DNA from: Amphiduros pacificus | Taxonomy: Eukaryota > Annelida > Polychaeta > Phyllodocida > Hesionidae | Reading direction: 5' to 3' | DNA length: 64,000 nt | Assembly: GCA_949316495.1 (NCBI GenBank) | Contig: OX439003.1 | Span: 49,425,725 to 49,489,724, forward strand | Shown: positions 10,233 through 22,326 of the stretch, in pieces | Numbering within the stretch: position 1 is the first letter of the stretch | Layout: each line of letters starts with the position of its first letter | Translations under genes and position numbers: made by a program | Notes under the pieces: generated by a model | The model's database searches: none | Told to the model about the DNA's origin: nothing | What the model saw: the letters and a program-made list of their open reading frames with translations, nothing else

Positions 10233-12330
10233 CCAGAATAACTTATTCTCTAAATCATCTAAGTAGGTCATTGTGACCTAGTTACAATTTTTTCTAAAAA
10301 TTATGAACAAAGATATTGTGTAAGATAAATGTAGGGAGAATACATATTATTTTGCAAAATATTTTGCAAAATATCACATATAGTCGATTTTGAAAATCGG
10401 CTCCTGTGACCTTGAAAATTGCCTAAGGTCACCCAATATGAAACTTATTCAAGTCCCTCATGTTATATCAATATTGCTGTATTTTGTAAGAAAATAGAGC
10501 ATTCATAAGTGAATTGCTCCTGTGCTGGCCATAACCTTGACCCAAAATCACAAAAAGTTCAACCCCAAAAATTTCCCAGGCCTACATATTATCATAATAT
10601 AGTATCTAGTCCTCATGTCCAAGCATAAAGGAATGATGAAGAAAACAAAGTGTGGCGGTGGACGCGGCGGCGGGCCGCAGACGCGACGGTGGTCGCGGAG
10701 GCGGACGCTACAGTGGGTGGCGGATGCAGCGGCGGCGGGCGGCGGATGCGGTGGCTGGTGGCGGATGCGGTGGCGGGCGGCGGCTTGTGCTGACTTAATT
10801 AATAATTCAACACTGTTTTCTTACACTTGTACAGCAGTTTTAAAAGCGGGATAAAAAGTGCCGACCATTCCATTTTAATGGACGTCTTGTTATTGATATT
10901 TTGAAAAAGGTTTTGATAGAAAAAAAAAGAAAACTAGATACCTAGAATACGTCACTTTCATAATCTGTGGTGTGAACAATAAAAGTAGACATGGCTACAG
11001 CCAGATTACTTGATACTTTAAACATTGCACTAAAATTGCTACATTTAAATGTTGATGTCTGACCTAATAAGCTCATTTAATATTCTGCAGTGAGTCTGGT
11101 AAGTGCACTTGGACTTGGCTGTCTGATCTAATTTATCGACACTGCGCATGCCCATGCCAGTGGCCTCAGTACAGATAACAAAAGTATACTGCATGCTATG
11201 TACAACACCAAATGCATTGCCATTTCTTCCTAAATTGTTTTTTGTTCGCGTTTGTTTTGACTTTAGGTCTGAATGTTCGAAGTTTTGATATGATTCAGCC
11301 CAATTATCGGTCCATGGCGGCCATGTTTTGGCTCATTAATTCTGCTTACACCGTCAGATGTCGCATTTGTTTGAGAAGTGATTTGTGAGTGCGTGAATTT
11401 TTTGTGAGTGCGTGAAGATTTTGCCTAGGGTTTTTTTGCCTTGGGATTTTGCAAACTTACGCGAGCTTGATTTTTTAAAATCAACACTTGTTTGGCTTCA
11501 GTGTACACCAAGTTTCCATGAAGGAGACAGACTGCTATGATGCTATTTTTTTTTAACATGGATGGTTCAAATGTAGGTCAGTGTAGATTTTCCAGCTAGG
11601 GCATGGTAGCTTATAGTATATTTGCAGTTGTATTGAGTAAAGATAGGAAGTTAATAGTGATGTGTATGTAATAAGGATGGCATTTTATCACTGCCCTATT
11701 TATTCACATTTGCCTAACAATCCAAAAGATCAGTTGCATTTGTCCTTTGATATTACAGCTTATGTAACCAGCAAACAAGGAACAAAGGATCAATCCCCGC
11801 CAATGTGCTAAATATTATGCAACCTTCTATTACTTTAGGTCAAAATATATGTTAATGGCCTCATTAGATCAGAAACATTATTTTCTGGAACATTTCAAGA
11901 TATGCAATTGAGAAAACATACAATATATAAACAAATTTGAGACTAGTTTCAAAAAATAGTAATTTGATGCATAGCTATCATGTGAATTTACTCTTTGTAG
12001 GGAATCTTATTTGGTCATGTGTACAATTGACCCGATAAAGGCATGTGTGATAATATCATGATTTCTATTGTGCAGCACAGTATGATCACACGTTGGGCCT
12101 GCATGATCAACTTACTGTTTGGTTTTAATGATGATAGTGAGCATGCCAGACACCAGGTGTGACCTATCGGACCCATGCAATATGAAGGTTACCAAAGAAG
12201 GTCACACAGTGACCTTGAGTGACCTTTTCAAGCAAAATTTAGAGATGCTTAAAATGAACATTGGACTTCAGCTGTTGAAAATCATTAAACCTGATAAAGA
12301 AAAACAAAAACGTTTTGTAGTGATGAAGAT
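10233..12330. other. Non-coding region with a GC-rich patch
   Basis: AT-rich sequence without a recognised gene. A CpG-rich patch at 10650-10790 consists of GGCGGATGCGGTGGC-type repeats and is open for 79 codons as a low-complexity frame. CACTGCGCATGCCC near 11141 resembles an NRF1 site and GGCGGCCATGTTTTGG near 11317 resembles a YY1 site, so a promoter in this region is possible, but no transcript was identified. Confidence 0.35.
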
Positions 12331-12333
12331 AAT

Positions 12334-12339
12334 TTTATT
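12334..12339 (-). terminator. Poly(A) signal overlapping the fucosyltransferase stop codon
   Basis: On the minus strand the coding sequence ends GAT TAA TAAAATT, so AATAAA uses two bases of the stop codon. If used, the 3' UTR would be only about 15-30 nt. Confidence 0.5.
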
Positions 12340-13345
12340 AATCAGTCATGGGTATCCAGTGGGGCAAGAAATAGTCTTCATCTCTGAACATTTTAGATGC
12401 GTGCGAACCAGGTGCGACGTGATTCTTATAGTAAACTGCAGTGCCCCCTGCTAACCACGCCGCCCACCATGAAAAAGTCCCAACACTCATGAGGGTGTGG
12501 TTACACGACCCTAACAGGGCCATGTCTCCCTCTGGGTACCCGAGTTCTGAAAACACATAATCATCGCCAACCAGATTATCTCTGCTCCAGGACATGTCAT
12601 CACTTGACACCACAAATACTACATTTTTATGTTTACTTCGGAAAAATGTTGATGCATTTTCAAAGAAACTTTTTTTAGGAAGTCTCCAACCTGCATTAAA
12701 TAGCTTTTCAGTTGCTTTATCGCCCCGCCTAACCTGGACCCCTACATAGGTCAGATTAAGTGGCTTATGTTTTAAATTCTTTTTCTCCATCCATTTCATA
12801 GTTAATTTATGTAAATGTGAGTTCACTTTTTTACTCAGTCTGAGTGAATAAACAAACTCATGTCGAAGTTCTTCCCCATATTTTGGAAGAAAATATCTCC
12901 AACTTTCAAAAAATTCACCAATCTCAATGTCCTCCTTTTTTAAATTGAGGTATGTGTTTTCGTAAGTATTCGGATGCTGCTCCTTGATAAATTCCAGGTC
13001 ATTCGGAACCTCTGTCTGGAATGGAATAGTGAGATAGGGAAACATGATCTTCCAGAGTCTGAGTGTTCTTCCACTATCAACAGCCACTGGCTGTCTCTTG
13101 GTGTCTCTTGCTATTCCATAAAGACTCGCATACTTAAAGAATACATTGCCTAGATTGGCTCTCATTTGCAGATAGAGCTTTGGTTGAGTCTGGCACTGCG
13201 AGTCCACATTAATGTTTATTTTGAAACATTTTGGGCCCAGGTACTGATGATCATCAAAGTATTTATGAATGTTGTAAATAAAAATTAATGCCACAGTCAT
13301 AAAAAATATGTAAATAGTTCTCCAATGGAAGGTTAATTGTGTCAT
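12338..13345 (-). CDS. Galactoside alpha-1,2-fucosyltransferase-like (GT11)
   Basis: A complete 335-residue type II Golgi enzyme frame in one exon, close to the 340-365 residues of vertebrate FUT1/FUT2. A short cytoplasmic tail is followed by a membrane anchor at about residues 10-26 and a lumenal catalytic domain. GT11 motifs in order: RANLGNVFFKYASLYGIA (62-79), the family's GxxGNQMxxYA region; GEFFESWRYF (143-152); VGVQVRRGDK (201-210), the GDP-fucose-binding HxRRGD-type motif; VVSSDDMSWSRDNL (245-258); and SVGTFSWWAAWLAGG (287-301). N-glycosylation sequons lie at about 197, 230 and 282. The family transfers fucose from GDP-fucose to terminal galactose on glycoproteins and glycolipids. The acceptor preference cannot be read from sequence. 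An acceptor-like TTGACTGATTCTTAG lies about 8 bases before the ATG, so a 5' UTR intron is likely. Confidence 0.88.
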   Translation of the reverse strand: MTQLTFHWRTIYIFFMTVALIFIYNIHKYFDDHQYLGPKCFKININVDSQCQTQPKLYLQMRANLGNVFFKYASLYGIARDTKRQPVAVDSGRTLRLWKIMFPYLTIPFQTEVPNDLEFIKEQHPNTYENTYLNLKKEDIEIGEFFESWRYFLPKYGEELRHEFVYSLRLSKKVNSHLHKLTMKWMEKKNLKHKPLNLTYVGVQVRRGDKATEKLFNAGWRLPKKSFFENASTFFRSKHKNVVFVVSSDDMSWSRDNLVGDDYVFSELGYPEGDMALLGSCNHTLMSVGTFSWWAAWLAGGTAVYYKNHVAPGSHASKMFRDEDYFLPHWIPMTD

Positions 13346-16300
13346 TGTTTGGCTAAGAATCAGTCAAACATCCTGTTAACCAGATTAAAATTTATCTACC
13401 TTGAGCTAGGAAAGAAATCTTGATTACAAATCATCTAGTCTGAAAACATGGATTGAAAAATCATCTTGCCAGGAAACATGGTTTTAGAAATCATATGGAA
13501 ATGAGGATTTTCGTTAAGAATGCAACTGCAGAGAATCGTTTAATTTTGCAGCACAAGCATGCTTGGATACCAAGCAAAGATTCCAAGCAAATATATTCAG
13601 ATGTCCTCGAGATCCTCGCCTAATTACTATTGCTTGCTTTACCAATTTATGGCAGAATTCTATTCCACTTATGTGTCAAAATTTAATCATTTTTGATCAT
13701 GTATCTTACAGTTAAGAGATGAATCCTTTTCTTATTGTGTGTCACAGATGAATCCTTTTAATACCATATGTTGTGTCAGTCCTTTAATTTAATAACCCTG
13801 CTATATGTCACAGAAGAATCTTTGCCACAGACGAGTCCTCTTTGTTGTCAGAAACGTCACAGCTTATTCCTTTTTGTGGCCAAATAGTTTATTTTCACAA
13901 TCCTGTCATCTCTTTTCCTTCAGGGTTCCTTGTGTTTTGTTGATTCTCACGAGATCTGGAGAAAAAAAATTAGAAATAAGCAAGGGGTCACACATCCATT
14001 AGAATTCACATACTTTAAAAAGCTTTCGAGTGGAGCCAAGCATATATTTTGTAAAACATTTAAACATTTTCAAATGAGATCAAGAAGATCATTGTGTGAT
14101 AATTGTATTTCCAAATATATCTTTGAGTTAGTGTAAAATAATGTTTCAACAACTTAACGTATATGACATGGTTATTTTTTTGTTTTGTTATTAGTTTAAT
14201 TTATTTATTGTTTTCAATTTTTTTGTTTGTGATTTGTTTGTTTTCATATTGTGTTGTTCCTTTAATGTTTTGTTTGATTAAATGCTTATTTGTGTCTTTT
14301 ACTTATTTTATTTATGGAGGAGCACCTCTTTTGTTTTACCAGAGATTCTCATCAACACTTTAAAAACAATACGGCCGTAATCCCCCACCCCCCACCCCCA
14401 CCCCCACACACCCCCTTGGGGTGATGAATTCGATGTGAGGATTACAAATCAAAATATATGTTAATGCAGTAATCCTGGAATGCGCTGTATACATATCTCA
14501 CCCTTTGCAAAGCTTTCTTCTCTGCTATCTTTTGAAATTTTCACAATTAAAGCAGTTAGGGCAGTTTTTAGACCGCAGGCCCAAAATAAATAATACCTGG
14601 GGCAAATTCTCTGCCTGAGATCTTGATCCTGGAGCTTTGGATGAAGTTGCTCGGTCGGTTTTTGTGGCCATTCTTATATTTTGGTGGCATTCTTACTTAC
14701 CAAGCTGCATACTTGTATGCTGATTATTGTCTCGAAGTGTAAGTTAAGAATAGACTCGTAATTTCTCTATATACAACGTCCACAGAAGGGTGTTGCCTGT
14801 CACCGATCAGGCCTCGACATTTCTATTTGACCTACTTACAGGTAACACCGGCGCATGGGGAAACCAATTGATTTTCGCCGCGTTTCCCACCTGAGAGAGA
14901 AATATTTTATATTTTGGGGGTGGTTGCTAAATAATATGGACTAATTTCATTTCAAATGGAATTTTTATTGAGTGACAATTAAAAGTACTAAACCAGGCTT
15001 CTTCTATCAATTGCCAGTCACACCTGTTGTTACTTTATTACTATTTTTGTGTTGTTCTGGTTCATTCTGAAAAAAGAAAGAAATCATGAGGTGTTTCTTC
15101 CATGAAGCAGACACCCGAGTTATATACAGGCCAGCTCGGATGTTCCCCGCAGATAATAAGCACCCTTTCTCAAAATGCTGATGAAATATATTTTCCCCCA
15201 GGTAAAACAAGTCATTCATTTTGATAGGAACTATTTTCTGTGCGCATGCACATTTAGGTAAGGGCTGCGCGAATGCATGTTTAGGTCAGGGCTGCGCGAA
15301 TAGATTTGGCACCAAAACAGTTATGAATTCGACCAGAGGGAGGATGGATGTTTCATGCGAAACTTTTCAATAATACATGTCAGAAAAGTTTGTGTGGGGG
15401 TAAAAAAATCAATGCCAAAGACCAGAATGGTCACTGGGAGCCGTGTTGTTGATCATACAGATGATGGTTATCATGTACATTTTACTGGTAGAGTGAAAAT
15501 AGTGCGATTTCCAGAAGTCGTTAGCTGACAGTCCCAAACAGATAAAGTCCCTCCCAAAAGCAGGTAAAATGGTCAAATGTTGGTCCAAACTTGTGTCTTT
15601 TTGCTTCATGGAAGATACACCACATGAATGATAATTCCATAGAGAAAAAATAGTCTTATACTTTCTCTATGATAATTCTAAATATTTCCGACATTAATGT
15701 AATCAGAGACATTTAAAACATGTTTACATATCTCTGATTGAATTCAACACATTTAAAACAATACAACACGTTGACATGATAATTTTCAATATTTCCGACA
15801 TTAACTGAATTCAACACGTTCAAACAATTTAACATGTTTGAAACTATCTGCATATTCGGCTTGATGATAGGATTATCTGAAAGCTGTCACTGTCAAGAAA
15901 TCATTGGGCCGAAGAAGCTGAAAACACCAGGGGACGCTATACGTGAAGCTGAGATCACCAGGGGACGCTCCACGTCAAGCTAATCACAGAAAGCTGTCAG
16001 AGCCAGTGTTATGATGCCTCAGTGAGATGTATAGAATTGCATTCCTGCTAAATTTAGTCCCTCAAGACAATTCTACAAACATGAGATTATCCCGATAATT
16101 AAACACACAACTGAAATTAGGAATTTGAGTCAGTATATTTATAAAATTTCTTCAAATTTATCAGATTTCGTAAAAAAATATCCCATTATCTTCAAAAATA
16201 TCACATTATCTTCAAAATTATCATAAAAATTACGAAATTTCTTTAAAATGACCAAATTTCTTTAAAATTACCAAATATCTTTAAAATTACCAAATTTCTA

Positions 16301-16408
16301 GAAATTTTTTTAATTTCTTGAAAAATACCAATTTCTTGAAAAGTACCAATTTCTTTAAAATCGGAATTTTTCTTTAAAATCAGAAAATTTCTTTAAAATT
16401 ACCAAATT
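13346..16408. other. Non-coding region with small repeats
   Basis: No gene is recognised. It holds: loose repeats of GATGAATCCTTTT and TGTCACAG at 13690-13870; a C-rich tract (CCCCCACCC type) at 14383-14415, G-rich on the minus strand; a ~28-bp duplication TTTAGGT.AGGGCTGCGCGAA at 15250-15300 beside an NRF1-like GCGCATGCAC; a ~115-bp imperfect duplication (GATAATT..AATATTTCCGACATTAA) at about 15660 and 15777; a CACCAGGGGACGCT duplication at 15928 and 15957; and AT-rich TTTCTTTAAAATTACCAAA repeats at 16140-16408. Confidence 0.45.
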
Positions 16409-16760
16409 TCAAATTTGATTTTGATGATTTTGAAAAAATTTGATGATTTTGAAGAAATTTGATGATTTTGAAGAAATTTGATGATTTTGAAGAAATTTGA
16501 TGATTTTGAAGAAATTTGATTGATGATTTTGAAGAAATTTGATTGATGATTTTGAAGAAATTTGATTGATGATTTTGACGAAATTTGATTGATGATTTTG
16601 AAGAAATTTGATTGATGATTTTGAAGAAATTTGATTGAGGATTTTGAAAAAATTTGAGGATTTTGAAGAAATTTGAGGATTTTGAAGAAATTTGAGGATT
16701 TTGAAGAAATTTGAGGATTTTGAAGAAATTTGAGGATTTTGAAGAAATTTGAGGATTTCC
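16409..16760 (+). repeat. Three-block minisatellite based on GATTTTGAAGAAATTTGAT
   Basis: The array has three phases: about five 19-bp TGATGATTTTGAAGAAATT units, then about six 23-bp units carrying an extra TGAT, then about seven 19-bp units with GAGGATTTT. The minus strand is open for 125 codons as a Ser/Lys/Phe-rich repeat with no gene context. Confidence 0.9.
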
Positions 16761-16789
16761 AGATTTTCTTTACCCATTTTGGACATTTA

Positions 16790-18120
16790 ATAATAGCTCT
16801 GTACTTTTGAATGTTGATTTAAATGTTGATTTAAATGTCCAAAACGGGAAAACAAAACATGGAAAGGCTACTTACTCTACTGACAATGCATGATGTGGCC
16901 AAAGTGTTATATATCGTTTTATCATTTGCCTATCCAGAAACACAAATCAATTTGCTTTAAAGCATTCATGAAACCTGGAAGGTTCCAGGCAATTTTACAG
17001 TGGTTTAAGGTATCTGAAAACAATATATGATCTTAAAATTGACATACATACAGGCTATCTGTCTGAAATCCACAAAAGAACATCTGCCCTGAGAATTATG
17101 ATTTTTTGTGACCACCAAGTACTGCCAGTACTAAACAGGAAGTGTGTTGTGTGACCTTGACCTTTGAACTGTCAGGGGGCTCCGTAAGTCACAGGAGGTG
17201 TCGTTTACCAATTGTCAAAATTGGAGCAACACATTTTTAGCCATTTTTTTCTCACTATTTAGAGAATGAATTGGAAGATAACACTTATCATGATGATAGT
17301 GCCTTTTCTTGGCTTTCTTTTGGTGGTAAAATTATTAAAAAACGGATGAATATTTATGAAGTTATAAATGAAGAAAAATCATTCTTTTTTATATTATATA
17401 TGTTTGCAAAAAAAAGTTTAAAAAAATTCTATACAGCCCAGCTTTTAAGGTGGAATCCATGCAGCCTTTGATGTCTTCCCATTCAGTAGTGTGAAAAACC
17501 CCAAATTTCATCAAAGAGGGTCAAATCATAAATTTTACTGATACCAATTATCAGCATTCACAGTTTTTCCATTCAAAGTCCTTGTGATTTAAGGCCAAAT
17601 CAGTGATCAAAGGGTTTAATGTCACTTTTTCAATATCACGGCTTTTAAGTTAAGGGGGATTCCATGCAGCCTTTGAGTCATGTCTTCCCTTTTTGACAGA
17701 AAGGTTTTCACATGCATAAGATACTTTTCAAATAAATAGTATACTTTTCCCATAAATGATATATCTTTCACAACCATAAGATATTTGTCACAACTATAAA
17801 ATATTTTTCACAACCATGAGTTATTTCATTGATTCAAATAATATTAAAATAATCTTATGTTGTTCTGAAGTACTCTCCTTGGCAATAAATTGATAAATTG
17901 TACAAAACATCTCCACCCTGTTTCCCAAGCTGGACAGGTGCCCAACTGGTAACTCATTAGGTGTTTACACGAGATCACAGACCGGCTAAACAAAGCTTGT
18001 TGACAAAGTGTTCAATTGCTGGTGTAGGTTCAAGCAGACAACTGATCAACTTTCAAGTTCCACAGAAAGTTGTTAACAAGGAATATTTTGGGTACTACTA
18101 CATAAAATCACTATTTAGGG
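16790..18120. other. Non-coding region with dispersed partial duplications
   Basis: A segment with AAGTGTTA, a TTTTATCATTTG block, a CCAGAAA block and TTTGCTTTAAAG occurs near 16897 and again near 18211. A TCCATGCAGCCTTTGA segment occurs near 17456 and 17671. No gene was recognised. Confidence 0.4.
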
Positions 18121-18734
18121 TATAAACATTCATGTTATGTTAAGAAAATGTGTCTGAAAGTCAGGTTTCATGAATGCTTTAAAGAAACGGTCAGAGGGTG
18201 ATTTGGACAAAGTGTTAAATTGTTTTATCATTTGACTCTCCAGAAAAAAAATCTATTTGCTTTAAAGAAATAATGTAAAAAATGCTGTTTTTTCATTACA
18301 TCATTTTATTATTTTATGATCCTAAAGTGCTAAAAAGATCTGCTGAAATTTATCCAAAATTACCAGATTTCTGCAAAATTACCAACTTCTTTTAAATTTC
18401 ACTGTACAAGTACTTGTCTACAAAACCTGAGTGTTTAATATCTTTCTTTTTAATATATCTCCACATGTACAACATCCACACATGTACTGCAGTTATAGCT
18501 CATTTATCTGCTCAATGGCATGTATTTCTTCCAATCTTTGTTTTCTTCCTCCATTAAGAACATCACAGATCATTAACTTTTCATATCAACATTTCATTAA
18601 TAGTTGCGATTTTGTTATAATTTTGTTTCCATCCAAAGGAATTCCAATGAAAATTGCTCATGTGGGACTTTTCAGTTATTTCTATCCAATTTATGAATAA
18701 ACACACTTTTGACAATTGTGAAATGCATTTTGAT

Positions 18735-18752
18735 GGTTTACTCTATTCTGGA
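18735..18752 (-). promoter_or_regulatory. Histone downstream element-like sequence, copy A
   Basis: CCAGAATAGAGTAAA on the minus strand lies about 10 bases beyond the stem-loop, where the purine-rich U7-pairing element of histone pre-mRNAs is expected. Confidence 0.4.
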
Positions 18753-18762
18753 GGATGTGGTG

Positions 18763-18778
18763 TGCTCTGAAAAGAGCA
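18763..18778 (-). terminator. Histone mRNA 3' stem-loop, copy A
   Basis: TGCTCTTTTCAGAGCA on the minus strand matches the replication-dependent histone stem-loop: 6-bp stem, TTTC loop. It lies 27 nt beyond the H3 stop codon. Confidence 0.9.
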
Positions 18779-18804
18779 CGGTTTGGGGGGTGTTTGGACA
18801 CTTC

Positions 18805-19194
18805 TTAAGCACGTTCTCCACAGATACGACAGGCCAGCTGGATGTCCTTGCGCATGATGGTCACACGTTTGGCGTGGATGGCACACAAGTTGGTGTCCTC
18901 GAAGAAACCAACCAGGTAAGCCTCAGAGGCCTCCTGCAGAGCCATGACGGCATAGGACTGGAAACGCAGATCGGTCTTGAAGTCCTGGGCAATCTCACGT
19001 ACCAAACGCTGGAATGGCAATTTACGGAGAAGAAGCTCGGTGGACTTCTGATAACGACGGATCTCACGGAGAGCCACTGTTCCAGGCCTGTAACGATGGG
19101 CTGGGGCTGACTTTCTGGCAGCCTTGGTGGCCAGCTGCTTACGAGGAGCCTTTCCTCCTGTAGACTTACGAGTGGTCAGCTTGGTACGAGCCAT
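18805..19194 (-). CDS. Divergent histone H3, copy A (lacks T32-P38)
   Basis: 129 residues, exactly 7 fewer than canonical H3 (136 with Met). The frame starts at MARTK; upstream in-frame codons belong to the promoter and leader. In mature H3 numbering, residues T32-P38 are missing, so SAPA runs straight into HRYRPG and K36 and K37 are lost. Substitutions: Q5L, A7T, I62L, S87Y, L103F, P121R, R128C and R131C. K4, K9, K14, K18, K23 and K27 remain. It is intronless, with a TATA box, a CCAAT box and a canonical 3' stem-loop, so it derives from a replication-dependent gene. Five of the shared changes hit residues that are almost invariant in H3, and two Arg-to-Cys changes could be CpG decay, so it may be a decaying gene with an intact frame. 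A divergent working variant is the alternative. Copy B shares Q5L, A7T, the deletion, S87Y, P121R, R128C and R131C. Confidence 0.85.
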   Translation of the reverse strand: MARTKLTTRKSTGGKAPRKQLATKAARKSAPAHRYRPGTVALREIRRYQKSTELLLRKLPFQRLVREIAQDFKTDLRFQSYAVMALQEASEAYLVGFFEDTNLCAIHAKRVTIMRKDIQLACRICGERA

Positions 19195-19248
19195 GTTATT
19201 GCAACTCATGAAACTCAGAGAATGAAGACTTCTGCCACGTTCGCCCCG

Positions 19249-19285
19249 TATATATACCGAATCCCGCCCTCTCACCTGATTGGCT
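19249..19285 (-). promoter_or_regulatory. H3 promoter, copy A: TATA, GC and CCAAT boxes
   Basis: TATATATA at 19249-19256, about 55 bases upstream of the ATG; a GGGCGGG box at 19263-19269; and CCAAT (AGCCAATCAGG) at about 19277-19285, all in minus orientation. Spacing is typical of a histone promoter. Confidence 0.75.
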
Positions 19286-19844
19286 GGTGAGTTGGCTATA
19301 AATAGAAAAAGCTGAAGTTTTGACCCCAACCGTACATCCATGCACCCAAAACATCACTTTGTAAAACATTTTTGTTATCTCTCCTGGACATTTTTTCCTC
19401 GTTTTGACTTTGCATATCCACTGTTAACCCTTAAAATGCGTTCCGAAAGTGGTTTTGGTGTCCATCTGTGCGGTCACCGCAACACACTCACATGCCAAAC
19501 TTTTATGAAAAACTCAACTCCATGCCACGGGAATCACTCGCTCTACGGGCTTTTTGTGCCCATTCACTGACGGTGTTTGGGCCTCCCTCGCCCCGCCAAC
19601 CACATACATGTATGTCTCACACCCAATAACATTGCTCTATACAGTATTTCTTACTTGTTATATTTATTTTTTTCTCTTTACAATGACTCAAACACATTAT
19701 TTTCATTCAGAAACTGATCATGTGAATCTGCTATATTTTGTCTCTCTGGACATGCATACAAACATGCATTTATACACAGTAAATGAACATGAACTTTTCA
19801 CGTTTGCACTGTGATCATCCATTACAATGTTATTTCCCTATACA

Positions 19845-20040
19845 TATATAAACTATCTATATACACTATCTATATACACAATCTATATACACTATATATA
19901 TCTATATACACCTATATACATATACTACATACACTATATACACAACTATATACATATCTATATACACTATCTATATACACTATCTATATACACTATCTAT
20001 ATACACTATCTATATACATACACTATATACACTTCATACA
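19845..20040 (+). repeat. CTATATACACTAT minisatellite, copy A
   Basis: Imperfect repeats of CTATCTATATACA. The array is two to three units longer than in unit B (about 33290-33455), so it changed length after the duplication. Confidence 0.85.
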
Positions 20041-20621
20041 CTGTATAAACTATAAAAACTATTTACAATATATATACAAACTATATGCATATCTCAATAA
20101 AAAAACAATACACATAATTGCATTTATACTATCATCACTATTTCTCAATTGCAATCAGCAGCCATTCACACTTTCACTTCATTGTCCATTCAAATAAACA
20201 AGCACACATAAATATATTGAAGTTCCTTTCATCATTGTTATATAAACATGACTTGATTGGGGAAATGATAAGGTGGTGTTAATAATTGTGATAATTATAT
20301 TTGCTTTTTTAATTTCTCAACATGCCTACTATTATTATGGTTTGTATCTGTTTTATTGGCCAATAAAATTATTTTCAGGTGGGGTGATTTTAGCATGATT
20401 TTTTGACAATTGTGTCAGGCAACCCCTGGTGGCACTGCTGTGAAGGACAGTGGTAGTCTTGTTGAAGTGGAGATCCAATCTGTAACATAAGAACAAAAAA
20501 TAAACAAACAATATGCTGTAGTGGTAGGAGGCAAGGCCACTGGCCTGTGTTGTTGAAAGAGTTTGTGAGACTATTAACACCGGGTCTCCCCTACTCTTTT
20601 CGATAGATGTTAATAGGTTTT

Positions 20622-20625
20622 TTAA
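20622..20625. repeat. Target-site duplication TTAA (left) of the LTR element
   Basis: TTAA precedes the 5' LTR and recurs at 31527-31530 after the 3' LTR. The empty site is preserved in unit B at about 34035-34038. Confidence 0.8.
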
Positions 20626-22324
20626 TGTAAGATGGGTTTTATTGTACAAATAAAATGTTTATCCAGATTTTGGTTTATATGTTTATATGTTTCTATTACA
20701 AAACTATTGCTTATGTGTGTAGGTGCAGGCAAGATTGTTTTGAGTGAATGGGTGACAAGAGCTGGATAGTCAGGGTTGAGTTGAGCATTGTGGCTGGCTT
20801 CACAGTCCAGGCAGGGCTATCACATTGTTTGAGTTGAGTTGAGTTTACTCAGAGGACAGACTGACCAATCACCATGGGGTTCTCATATTTGACCAATCAG
20901 AACAGAGAACTCAAAATCTTAGATTTGGGAGATTCTTTCTCTGTAATCTGTCACTTTGCCAATAGCTCTCAAGGAGAAAGGACATCTGAAAACACTTTGC
21001 AGTAAAAGGGGAACATTGTCCCTGTAAGTATTAAAGTTTCTTATTTGTTGTATTATAAACCTGTATCTGGATGTAGGGGTTGGATAAAATGTGTTCAGAA
21101 TAGGATACTGTAGAGTTTGAGTTTTGAATGTCATTTTGAATGAGTTTTGAAGAAATTTGTGAAAAGAACATGGCATGGAATGTAGGAATGAATATTGTCA
21201 AACAGGTAAATTGTGAAATGTCAAATGAGCTAAAAACTACAAGTAATGTACAAATACATGTTGCCTGTGAAAGTTTAGACAAAATATGTAAATTTGTGAA
21301 AAAATATTATTTGACCTAGTTATGAAATATGTATCTGACTCATGACCTAGTTTGGTGAACTTTGACCTAGAATGTGGGTCAAGGTAGGTCACTCTCTGTG
21401 ACATGACCTCAACTTTGGTAAAGTTGGAAATCAAAAGTTTAAAATCAAATCTACAGTTACTTATTTGATTTATCTGAACATACAAGGTTGTAATGACAAG
21501 AATAAATGCATATATACAGTCCTGATCAAGGATTTTGTAATTCTAATGTAAACTTTGAAGATATTAATTTTCTTAGGAAATTAGAATTTTACTTTGAAAT
21601 TAATTGCATTTAGACTTGGATAGCATTGAACAAATGTTTATAAATTTAAGGTTATGTTAATATGGTACATTAAGGTTATGGTACATAGTAAATACTTGTA
21701 CTTTGTGTGGTTACTAATTTTCTCATTATTATGGAAAAAGACTTTGTTTATTGTTGAGTATTCTGAAAATGAAACATTGGAATTTATAGAATTTACTTAG
21801 GAAATTTATTGGTTCTTTTGAAGATTATATTATAATATGACTTATGTTTTCTTCAGAGGCCAGTATGGCCTGGGACACAGTTGATATGAACTACACCTGA
21901 CATGTTATGGAATGTCATTGCATAGAAGGTACATAATACTTTAATAGTTTAATCAATGGTTACTCAATGGTTACTCAATGGTTACTCAATGGTTACTCAA
22001 TAGTTACATAATAGTTATCATTATAGTTATGTTTCCTAATATGGTTGAAACACTTAGGAACATTGTCATTATCATTATCATTATCATTAATAGACAACTG
22101 TGATAATCATGTGAAATTAACTTTATATTAGATTGATTATTATTATTATCAAGTTATGAAACTTTGAATAATTATTTACATTATGAACTTTGTACTTTGT
22201 ATGATGTATAACTAATGAATGTTTGTTCTTTTCTTTTATGAAGAATTGACCACTTTTGTACAAATTGCACATAATAAACAATAAAAAAATATATCAGTTG
22301 CAGTGTCATTATTTGACAGTTATA
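20626..22324 (+). repeat. 5' LTR (1,699 bp)
   Basis: Begins TGTAAGATGGG and ends ACAGTTATA. It includes an 11-bp GGTTACTCAAT minisatellite near 21955-22005. It matches the 3' LTR nearly base for base apart from the SINE in the latter. It is long for the family. Confidence 0.92.
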
Positions 22325-22326
22325 TT

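Larger units (their letters stand above)
18121..20625. repeat. Histone H3 duplication, unit A (first copy)
   Basis: This segment is repeated almost base for base at 31542-34049. It starts TATAAACATTCATG after GGG and, excluding the retroelement, ends ...TTTTTTAA + CATGCTCTGGG (31531-31541). Differences from unit B are scattered substitutions plus copy-number changes in a CTATATACACTAT array and a ~20-bp indel near 18365. Confidence 0.9.

Noticed and set aside
18805-19341. A 178-residue N-terminally extended H3
   Set aside because: The extra codons cross the TATA and CCAAT boxes and the leader; H3 starts at MARTK. The same applies to 32246-32782.
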